Shown in pieces: positions 1 through 5,336 of a stretch of DNA of 5,416 nt (positions are counted from its first letter, which is position 1; each line of letters starts with the position of its first letter). The notes beneath the pieces are model-generated. The model saw only the letters and a program-made list of their open reading frames with translations. It did no database searches and had not been told where the DNA came from. The stretch is from Bacillota bacterium. GTDB taxonomy: Bacteria; Bacillota; Dethiobacteria; DTU022; JAAZDU01. The DNA lies in assembly GCA_012512665.1 (NCBI GenBank), contig JAAZDU010000257.1, positions 1-5,416 of the forward strand, in the 5' to 3' direction. The position numbers and the translations under genes were made by a program.

Positions 1-33
1 ATATATATACTATGCAAAAGATAAAAAACCTGC

Positions 34-50
34 AGCTAAATTAATTAGCT
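34..50 (-). terminator. weak terminator-like inverted repeat after the DUF3786 gene
   Basis: A perfect 6-bp inverted repeat (AGCTAA at 34-39 and TTAGCT at 45-50, 5-nt loop) overlaps the stop codon of the minus-strand gene. Read on the minus strand it is followed, after GCAGG, by a run of six T (complement of 23-28). This has the layout of an intrinsic terminator, but the stem is short and AT-rich and the T run is displaced by 5 nt, so it would be weak. Nothing else in 1-48 is recognisable beyond an ATATATATA tract at the very start. Confidence 0.4.
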
Positions 51-675
51 ATAATTGTTTGAGCAGCTCCCCGATGACAATGCCTGGCAAAAGGGCGTAA
101 TCCTCGGTAGGCAGGTAGCAGGAAGCATTGGCATCGTACAGGATATTGCCGCGGGGAGGAAATTCCTCGTCCCCCTCCCAGAGGACAAAAGCCATGGGTA
201 CGCGGGGCAGGACCTGCAGCACGGCGCAGAAGTCACCGAAATTGCCCTCTTTCCCCCCCAATTTGGCTGCTGCTGTAAGAAGTCTGTCAGGCCTGCTGCC
301 AAAAGCTTTTTCCAGGGGCCTTATAGCCCTGTTGGTGTAGGGCTTCACATATATTTGGCCGCCAGGGAGTTCCTTAAAAGTAATCCACTCCCCCGCCAGC
401 GGCCTCCCGTTGGCCGTATAAAGGTAATGGAGGATCAGAAGCCTGGTATGAAGCGGTGCCTCTTCTTTACTGGCAGCAGAAGTAACTTTTCCTGTTTCGT
501 GGTGCACAAAAAAACGGCTGCCTAAAAAAGGAACCAGATATTCTTTGCTCTCCCGGTTGAAGTTGATGCCGCTGTTAACCGACACCTCCCGGGGGTTTTT
601 GGCAGCCAAGTTATGAATGGCTTTTTCCAAAGCAACTTCAATGTTGTATTTTCCTCTCCCACCCTGGGGTTTCAC
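49..675 (-). CDS. DUF3786 domain protein, function unknown
   Basis: A 208-residue protein, soluble by appearance, with no signal peptide or membrane segment. I recognise it as DUF3786, an uncharacterised family seen mostly in anaerobes. The recognisable blocks, in order, are VPFLG (residues 48-52), HYLYTANGRPLAGEWITF (83-100) followed by ELPGG (102-106), LGG (139-141), and the strongest, LPRVP (156-160) through LWEGDEEFPP (165-174) to YLPTED (187-192). The acidic WEGDEEF and PTED blocks could bind metal, but that is inference. The open frame extends upstream to a TTG at 726. GTG at 675 is chosen because AAGGAGGGG lies 6 nt before it and because the TTG is part of the predicted -35 hexamer, so it would not be transcribed. 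The gene is divergent from the formate dehydrogenase operon, which gives no firm functional link. The family call is from memory of the motif pattern; the biochemical role is unknown. Confidence 0.88.
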   Translation of the reverse strand: MKPQGGRGKYNIEVALEKAIHNLAAKNPREVSVNSGINFNRESKEYLVPFLGSRFFVHHETGKVTSAASKEEAPLHTRLLILHYLYTANGRPLAGEWITFKELPGGQIYVKPYTNRAIRPLEKAFGSRPDRLLTAAAKLGGKEGNFGDFCAVLQVLPRVPMAFVLWEGDEEFPPRGNILYDANASCYLPTEDYALLPGIVIGELLKQL

Positions 676-681
676 TGCTAT

Positions 682-690
682 CCCCTCCTT
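682..690 (-). promoter_or_regulatory. ribosome binding site that decides the DUF3786 start
   Basis: The minus-strand sequence AAGGAGGGG sits 6 nt before GTG 675-673. There is no equally good site before the ATG at 702-700 or the TTG at 726-724, so this motif fixes the start at 675. Confidence 0.75.
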
Positions 691-697
691 GCCCGTT

Positions 698-726
698 ATC
701 ATAGCATAGGGAGCGCAAAGTGGCAA
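698..726 (-). promoter_or_regulatory. extended -10 promoter for the DUF3786 gene
   Basis: On the minus strand TTGCCA (726-721) is followed after 17 nt by TATGAT (703-698). A TGC directly upstream of the -10 gives an extended -10 element. Transcription would start near 691-692, only about 15 nt before GTG 675 and just ahead of the ribosome binding site, so the 5' leader would be very short. The hexamers and the ideal spacing are seen directly; promoter activity is inferred. Confidence 0.65.
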
Positions 727-884
727 ACCTGTTTTGCGAAGGAGTTTGGGGACACAAGAATGGAAATGATATTGGGGTTTTCAGTAATAGAAAAGTAAAG
801 GTTAGGCATATCTGGATAAAACTGAAAAATACCAGGCAAGAAATGTGTCAAAGGAAGCTATAAATAATTAGTTTTAAATTTAGT

Positions 885-899
885 AAAAATTGAATTTTT
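885..899. repeat. 15-bp AT-only dyad
   Basis: AAAAATT (885-891) and AATTTTT (893-899) are perfect inverted copies around a central G. The spacing is too tight for an RNA hairpin, so if functional it would be a protein-binding or curved-DNA element. AT richness makes chance occurrence likely. Confidence 0.25.
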
Positions 900-939
900 T
901 AGGATAACAATCAAAATAAACTATTAATTACAAAGCAGG

Positions 940-962
940 ATTGCACATTATTCTTGTGTAAT
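940..962. repeat. inverted repeat ATTGCACA-N7-TGTGTAAT
   Basis: Arms 940-947 and 955-962 form an 8-bp dyad with one mismatch (a G-U pair as RNA) and a 7-nt spacer. It lies about 63 bp upstream of the -35 of the operon promoter, a position suitable for an activator. The half-site does not match the FNR (TTGAT-N4-ATCAA) or CRP (TGTGA-N6-TCACA) arrangement, so no regulator is assigned. Confidence 0.35.
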
Positions 963-982
963 AAAATGCATTAAGTTTGCTG

Positions 983-1008
983 TTTATAATACCTGAAACT
1001 TTTATAAA
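983..1008. repeat. inverted repeat TTTATAA-N12-TTATAAA
   Basis: Perfect 7-bp arms at 983-989 and 1002-1008, ending 16 bp before the operon -35. The left arm contains most of a TATAAT (985-990), but no -35 hexamer is found at a suitable distance, so it is not called a promoter. It may be an operator or chance in AT-rich DNA. Confidence 0.25.
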
Positions 1009-1024
1009 TGTTGAATTGACTTTC

Positions 1025-1053
1025 TTGACAGTAAAATTTGAGTGTGAGATAAT
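1025..1053 (+). promoter_or_regulatory. sigma-A promoter of the fdhE-fdnG operon
   Basis: A consensus TTGACA (1025-1030) is followed after exactly 17 nt by GATAAT (1048-1053). TG at 1045-1046 supplies an extended -10 (TGAGATAAT). The predicted transcription start is near 1060. This is the strongest rightward promoter in the window. It leaves a leader of roughly 210-270 nt before fdhE, long enough for post-initiation control. Confidence 0.75.
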
Positions 1054-1117
1054 GTTAAGGGAATAACGTAACAAGGAGAAATATTATGGTACATTGTTAA
1101 AAAAATAACGCATCAAG
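1054..1117. repeat. two tandem 22-bp repeats with GTTA-N6-TAAC dyads (possible operators)
   Basis: Segments 1054-1075 and 1096-1117 match at 17 of 22 positions. Each contains GTTA and TAAC separated by 6 nt (1054-1067 and 1096-1109), then G, then A and CAAG at the same offsets. The repeat period is 42 bp, close to four turns of B-DNA, so both dyads face the same side of the helix. The first begins directly after the -10 and covers the predicted transcription start, which is where a repressor would act. The regulator cannot be named. Confidence 0.5.
1073..1100 (+). other. candidate four-codon leader ORF with strong ribosome binding site
   Basis: AAGGAG (1073-1078) lies 7 nt before ATG 1086, which opens only four codons (Met-Val-His-Cys) before TAA at 1098-1100. 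The ribosome site is as good as any in the window, yet nothing longer follows in frame. A TAACAA/TTGTTA pairing (1069-1074 with 1094-1099) would place the ribosome site in a loop. It could be a regulatory mini-ORF, the remnant of a lost gene start, or chance. Confidence 0.2.
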
Positions 1118-1130
1118 AAATTGGCAATTT
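1118..1130. repeat. 13-bp dyad AAATTG-G-CAATTT
   Basis: A perfect inverted repeat around a central G, immediately after the second GTTA-N6-TAAC repeat and inside the transcribed leader. It is too tight for a hairpin. It is recorded as possible operator DNA; chance is plausible. Confidence 0.25.
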
Positions 1131-1142
1131 AACTAAATATAA

Positions 1143-1213
1143 GGAGGGGGATGCCTGGCCAAAACTTTTCGGGAACTAATACAATCATGGCTTTATACTG
1201 GCTTTTATGTTGA
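1143..1213 (+). other. candidate 20-residue leader ORF overlapping the leader hairpin
   Basis: ATG 1151 follows an extended AGGAGGGGG run. The spacing from the GGAGG core is only 3 nt, poor for initiation, although the G run could shift the alignment. The frame reads 20 codons, ends in ALYWLLC and stops at TGA 1211-1213, which lies at the loop/3'-arm boundary of the hairpin at 1196-1220. A ribosome finishing here would hold the hairpin open. That geometry suggests a leader peptide in an attenuator, but translation is unproven. Confidence 0.25.
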
Positions 1214-1271
1214 GCCAGTAATACTTTTTAAAAAAAGCAAGCACGTAATTATTTTTAATATTCAGCCTTGA
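1155..1271 (+). other. open frame ending at the UGA that abuts the fdhE frame
   Basis: In the same frame as fdhE, 38 sense codons run from CTG 1155 to a TGA at 1269-1271. The only usable initiator is that CTG, 7 nt after GGAGG (1143-1147). The encoded peptide (AKTFRELIQSWLYTGFYVEP, then VILFKKSKHVIIFNIQP) looks protein-like, with mixed hydrophobic and charged residues, but I recognise no family. It may be a small protein coupled to fdhE, an N-terminal extension separated by the UGA, or a chance open frame. Confidence 0.22.
1196..1229 (+). terminator. terminator- or attenuator-like hairpin in the operon leader
   Basis: TACTGGCT (1196-1203) and AGCCAGTA (1213-1220) form a perfect 8-bp stem with a 9-nt loop. 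After ATAC comes TTTTT (1225-1229). This is the layout of a modest intrinsic terminator located between the operon promoter and fdhE. CTGGC also occurs at 1155-1159 and could pair with GCCAG (1214-1218), offering a competing 5-bp antiterminator fold. Regulation by attenuation is inference; the stem and T run are seen directly. Confidence 0.45.
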
Positions 1272-1318
1272 TTGTATCTTCCTGACATTAGCTTTACAGG
1301 TTGTAAAGAAAGTGAGGT

Positions 1319-1324
1319 GAGGTG
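1319..1324 (+). promoter_or_regulatory. ribosome binding site favouring the fdhE start at 1332
   Basis: GAGGTG at 1319-1324 complements the 3' end of 16S rRNA and lies 7 nt before TTG 1332. A second GAGGTGA copy sits at 1314-1320. By contrast the first possible codon of the frame, TTG 1272, has only AT-rich sequence before it. Confidence 0.5.
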
Positions 1325-1331
1325 GGAAAGA

Positions 1332-2237
1332 TTGTATAGTATTTTAGAGCAAGCAGCACTGGATGAAAGCAAAAAATGCCTCAGTTTATACGCTGGGGCA
1401 AATAACCTGGAAGCTATGTTAACTGTGCTTTCAGAGGCCAAAAAAGCTTTAGTGGAGCAGGAGGGGGACTTTTTTAGGCCGGATCAATTTGATTTGAGCC
1501 CGGAAGAGATTAGGAAAAAATTGAGAGAATCTCAGGTCCTTATGCCTGCTGCTTATTTTAAAGACGAGCAGGTGCAGCGCTTTATAAGCTATTTTTGCGA
1601 TGAACTAATAAATAGCAACAGGGATTTTAGAAAACCTTTAGAATTTTTGCAGGTTTCAGTTAAGAGGGCTTTGAGTGAAAATAATGGTTTTTTTGCCCAG
1701 CAGCAGCTGCCCTCCCTGATAGAGAGAGTTGCGGAAGAAACCCTTTTAGAGAAAGATTTTATTAGCTTTTTTCTTACCTTTATCTTTTCTCTCCTTTACT
1801 CTGCTCCCAGGGCATTATTTTTAAGAGAATTAGATACATCTCTCTGGGAGGAGGGCTTCTGCCCTGTTTGCGGTGAAAGCCCGCACTACGGTTTTTTAAG
1901 GAAAGAGGAAGGGGCAAAGTTTTTGGAGTGTTGGTTATGCGGCAGCAGCTGGAGGTACCCGCGCATAAAATGCCCTTATTGTAACAATAAAGACCAGGAA
2001 AAGCTGGGCTTTTTTACAGTGGGTGATAATGAAGTTTGCCGTGTACATTTCTGCCGGCAGTGCCAAAAATACCATAAAGTATATGACTGGAGAAAGTATG
2101 CTGAAAAATTCCCGGAAACAAAAGCAGCAGCGGCTGTACATCATTTACATACCCTGTATTTTGATTGGTTGGCCCAGAAAGAGGGTTTTCTTCCTGGTTC
2201 CGGGCTAAAGTGGGTTGGAGAAGAAGTTACGAATTAG
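1332..2237 (+). CDS. fdhE: formate dehydrogenase accessory protein FdhE
   Basis: A cytoplasmic maturation factor for respiratory formate dehydrogenases. In E. coli, FdhE binds the catalytic subunit and a rubredoxin-like iron through CxxC pairs before Tat export. Here the poorly conserved helical N-terminal part (residues 1-176) is followed by the diagnostic C-terminal region with four CxxC pairs: CPVCG (177/180), CWLCG (200/203), CPYC (214/217) and CRQC (241/244), numbered from TTG 1332. The 301-residue length is close to E. coli FdhE (309). The frame is open back to TTG 1272 (321 residues), which directly follows an in-frame TGA. TTG 1332 is preferred because GAGGTG is correctly placed, but TTG 1272 (by coupling) or GTG 1317 cannot be excluded. 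The gene precedes the FDH catalytic gene by 24 nt in the same operon, matching its role. Its codons are visibly more AT-rich (TTT, TTA) than those of the next gene. Confidence 0.93.
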   Translation: MYSILEQAALDESKKCLSLYAGANNLEAMLTVLSEAKKALVEQEGDFFRPDQFDLSPEEIRKKLRESQVLMPAAYFKDEQVQRFISYFCDELINSNRDFRKPLEFLQVSVKRALSENNGFFAQQQLPSLIERVAEETLLEKDFISFFLTFIFSLLYSAPRALFLRELDTSLWEEGFCPVCGESPHYGFLRKEEGAKFLECWLCGSSWRYPRIKCPYCNNKDQEKLGFFTVGDNEVCRVHFCRQCQKYHKVYDWRKYAEKFPETKAAAAVHHLHTLYFDWLAQKEGFLPGSGLKWVGEEVTN

Positions 2238-2261
2238 CAAATTAGGGGGTGGATCTTTTTT

Positions 2262-5200
2262 ATGAAGCTGTCAAGACGTAGTTTTCTAAAGCTTACAGGA
2301 ACAGCTGCGGCAGCTGCTACTTTGACTAGTTTAAGCTTGCAGGGGGACAAGAAGGCAGAAGCATCCTACCAGCCTATTAGACTGCATTATGCCAGGGAAG
2401 TACCCACTATTTGCACCTTCTGTGGGGTAGGCTGCGGGATTTTATGTTATGTCAGGGATGGCGTTGTCGTCAACACGGAAGGTGACCCTGATCACCCTAT
2501 TAACGAAGGAACCCTCTGCAGCAAGGGCAGCTCTATTATTAATATTTCCTATATTTATGATGAAAAAGGCAAGCCGAAGCTAAACCCCAACCGGCTGACC
2601 AAGCCCCTTTACCGGGCCCCGGGCAGCGATCGGTGGGAAGAGAAAGATTGGGATTGGATGCTGGATACAATTGTGCAGCGGATTAAGGATACGCGGGATC
2701 GCAGCTTTGAAGAAAAAGATGCCAACGGCGTAACCGTAAACCGCACGCAGGCCATTGCCTGGCTGGGCAGCGCTTTTTGTACCAATGAGGAGAACTATCT
2801 TTTCCACAAGATGGCCCGGGCTATGGGCGTTATCAATATTGACCACTGTGCCCGCCTCTGACACTCTTCCACGGTCGCCGGTCTCGGCGCCACGTTTGGA
2901 AGGGGTTGCATGACCAACCACTGGATTGATTACAAGAACTCTGATGTCATCATGAACATAGGGGGTAACACTGCTGAGAACCACCCCATTTCCATGAAGT
3001 GGGTTGAAAGAGCCAGGGCCGAGAGGGGGGCAAAGCTCATTACGGTTGACCCTCGCATAACCCGCACTGCTGCTGTAGCCGATCTACATGTGCCAATACG
3101 GCCCGGCACCAATATTGCCTACCTGGGCGGGCTCATAAATTACATCCTGCAGAATGAACTCTATCAAAAGGAATATGTGCAGCACTACACCAACGCTACC
3201 TATCTTATTAATGAAGGGTTTAGTTTTGATGAAGAAACGGGCCTTTTCTCCGGAGCGCAGGATGATGCAGCCCGCAATGCCAAAAAATATGATACATCTT
3301 CCTGGCAGTACCAAAGAGATGTAGAAGGAAATATACTCAAGGACCCCACCATGCAGCATCCCAACTGTGTGCTGCAGTTGATGAAAAAGTTTTATGCCAA
3401 GTACTCGCTAGACAAGGTAAGCAAGGTAACAGGATGCCCTCAAGAAACACTGGAAGAATCATATAAGCTTTTTTCCTCTACCGGCCAGCCCGGGAAGGCA
3501 GGCAACATCCTCTACGCTATGGGTATCACCCAGTTCACTCACGGTGCCCAAAATGTGCGAGCTATTGCTGTTGTACAACTGCTTTTAGGCAACATGGGTA
3601 TACCCGGCGGTGGAGTTAATGCCCAGCGTGGCCAGTCCAACGTGCAGGGCTCTACTGATATGGCTATCCTTTACCATATCCTGCCCGGTTACCTAGGTGC
3701 ACCGCGTGCTGCACTGCATCCAACTTTAGCTGATTACAACGAAAGAGAAACGCCGGCTTCCGGTTGGTGGGTTAACAAGCCCAAGTACCTGGTTAGTATG
3801 TTAAAAGCCTTCTGGGGTAACAATGCTACACGGGCAAATGATTTTTGCTATGATTACCTCCCCAAGCTTGACCAACGCGACCACTCGCATATTGCCATGT
3901 ATAAGTATATGGGCGAAGGAGAGATTGAGGGGATGATCTGCTGGGCAGACAACCCTGCAGTTACCGGCCCATCTGCCGGCCACAAGCGCCACTACCAGGC
4001 CAACTTGAAGTGGCTGGTTTCCGTGGACATATTTGAAAATGAGACGGCGTCTTTCTGGAAGGCACCCGGAACTAATCCGGCAGATATTCAGACGGAAGTC
4101 TTCTTACTGCCCGCCACCTGTTCTTTTGAGCGCGATGGCACCAAGGCCAACAGCGGGCGCTGGATCCAGTGGCAGTGGAAGGCACAAGATCCGCCAGGGG
4201 AATGTAAGTCAGACCTGCAGGTAGTATACGAGTTGTTTAAGAAACTGCAGGAGGTCTATGCAGGTGGTTCCGGAGCTTTTCCGGATCCCATTGTAAAAAT
4301 GAAGTGGGATTACGGCAAAGATGAAGATGAAAGCCAGGTTGACGTGGTGAAGGTTTGCCTGGAATTAAACGGATATAACACCGCTGACCAGTCCCTGGTT
4401 ACCAACTTTGTCTCCCTGCAGGACGATGGTTCTACTGCCTGTGGCAACTGGCTCTACAGCGGTTATTACAACAACCTGGAGAACCCCGCCTGCAAGAGCC
4501 GCATTAGGGAGACTGAAGGTATCGGTTCCAACCTTGGATGGTCATTTGCCTGGCCGCTGAACCGGCGTATTGTTTACAACCGCTGCTCCGCTGATCCGGC
4601 AGGAAAGCCCTGGAATCCTGAGCTGCAGGTGTTTTGGTGGGACGAAGAGGGTAAGCTGGTGAAAAACCTGGATATTCCAGACTGGCCTGGCAGCTGGTCT
4701 TTTGAAGAGGTGGCGCAATTCCCCTTTATCATGCTACCGGAAGGCCACGGACGGCTCTTTGCTGTTGCTGGGGTGAGCGATGGACCGCTGCCAGCTCACT
4801 ATGAGCCGGCAGAAAGCCCGGTACCAAACCTGTTCTATCCCCGTGCCACCTTTAATCCAGTAAGTCAACGCTTTTATGAAGAACACCTGGCGGAAACAGA
4901 TGAAGACCGGGCCAGGTACCCGTATATTATGAGCACTTACAGGGTTACGGAACATTACCAGTCTGGCATTGTAACCCGCAATATGCCCTGGTTAAACGAG
5001 CTGATGCCGGAACTGTTTATAGAAATTGATGAAGAACTGGCGGCAGAGCTTAATATTTATAACGGCGATACTGTGATCATTGAAAGCAAGCGCCTGTTTA
5101 AAAACGGTGAACAAAGTGGCATTGAAGCTAAGGCCTGCATTACCAAACGCCTGAAGCCTATGGTAATAAACGGCCAAAAGAAGCATATTGTAGGAATGCC

Positions 5201-5333
5201 CTTTCACTGGGGCTTTATGGGTATGGCCAAAGGTGCTATAACTAATGACTTAAGCCCATCTGTAGGAGATGCAAATACTACCATTCCAGAGTATAAGGCA
5301 TTCCTGTGTAATATCAAGAGGAAGGGGGCCTAA
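2262..5333 (+). CDS. fdnG: formate dehydrogenase-N type catalytic (alpha) subunit, selenoprotein
   Basis: Oxidises formate to CO2 with two electrons at a Mo- or W-bis-MGD centre. Full length is 1023 residues (E. coli FdnG is about 1015). A Tat signal starts with SRRSFLKL (4-11), then an Ala-rich stretch and likely cleavage near residue 34, so the folded enzyme is exported. The [4Fe-4S] ligands are C51, C54, C58 and C86 (CxxCxxxC-x27-C), with Lys88 near the cofactor. Selenocysteine 200 is encoded by TGA 2859-2861 and followed by catalytic His201 (ARL-Sec-HSSTVAG). The catalytic Arg is R456 in RGQSNVQG. The C-terminal MGD-binding domain starts near YPYIMSTYRVTEHY (about 886) and includes HWGF and GDANT. 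Similarity to E. coli FdnG is continuous across the UGA (FGRGCMTNHW, DPRITRTAAVAD, LQHP-like and WPLNRR blocks). AGGGGGTGG lies 9 nt before ATG 2262. Reading UGA as stop would wrongly split this gene, with a false start at ATG 2910. Mo versus W cannot be told from sequence. Confidence 0.97.
2859..2861 (+). other. UGA selenocysteine codon (Sec200)
   Basis: This in-frame TGA falls where FdnG and FdhF have the selenocysteine that ligates the metal. The invariant His codon follows, the frame stays open for 823 more codons with unbroken family similarity, and a SECIS hairpin follows. The host must therefore have SelA or equivalent, SelB, selC tRNA and SelD, none of which is in the window. Confidence 0.96.
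2864..2904 (+). promoter_or_regulatory. bacterial SECIS element
   Basis: The upper stem begins exactly 11 nt after the UGA, as in E. coli fdhF. G2873-G2874 pairs with C2890-C2891, U2875 is bulged, and C2876-C2879 pairs with G2886-G2889. The apical loop 2880-2885 reads GGUCUC, containing the SelB-recognised GGUCU. A lower stem of seven pairs (2864-2870 with 2898-2904, one of them U-G) closes the element across an internal loop. The hairpin lies wholly inside coding sequence and encodes HSSTVAGLGATFGRG. Confidence 0.93.
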
Positions 5334-5336
5334 GGG

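Larger units (their letters stand above)
727..1024. other. divergent intergenic region, AT-rich, no gene seen
   Basis: I find no convincing coding sequence on either strand. Around 739-762 there is a purine-rich stretch including GGGGACACAAGAATGG, followed by a 12-codon ORF (760-798) with no properly spaced ribosome binding site. From about 840 the sequence becomes strongly AT-rich and contains several dyads, listed separately. There is no rRNA, tRNA or recognisable riboswitch core. The stretch probably carries regulatory DNA upstream of the fdhE promoter. Confidence 0.6.

Noticed and set aside
55..525. 156-codon open frame on the plus strand opposite the DUF3786 gene
   Set aside because: It has no recognisable domain and is a shadow of the conserved minus-strand protein, whose DUF3786 motifs are clear.
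739..798. Short plus-strand ORF (ATG 760, 12 codons) with a GGAG upstream
   Set aside because: The GGAG is about 15 nt from the ATG, too far for normal initiation, and the peptide is not recognisable. The GGGGACACAAGAATGG stretch recalls repeats seen near some transposases, but no second arm or copy is present.
940..962. FNR, CRP or Rex operator
   Set aside because: Half-site sequence and spacing do not fit TTGAT-N4-ATCAA, TGTGA-N6-TCACA or the TTGTGA-type Rex site; it is kept only as an unnamed dyad.
961..990. Second promoter using the perfect TATAAT at 985-990
   Set aside because: No -35-like hexamer occurs 16-18 nt upstream and there is no exact TGn extension. The TTGACA/GATAAT promoter at 1025-1053 is far better.
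1054..1331. Moco or other known riboswitch in the fdhE leader
   Set aside because: The leader is AT-rich and shows one simple hairpin. I could not find the multi-stem conserved core expected of a Moco RNA element or another large riboswitch.
2859..2861. Nonsense mutation making the FDH gene a pseudogene or two separate genes
   Set aside because: The UGA sits at the family's Sec position, is followed by a correctly spaced SECIS, and the downstream frame is fully conserved in sequence. ATG 2910 has no convincing reason to be a start and lies inside a conserved block.
2580..2984. 134-codon minus-strand open frame across the Sec region
   Set aside because: It lies wholly antisense to fdnG, has a low-complexity product and no family resemblance; the plus-strand protein is certain.
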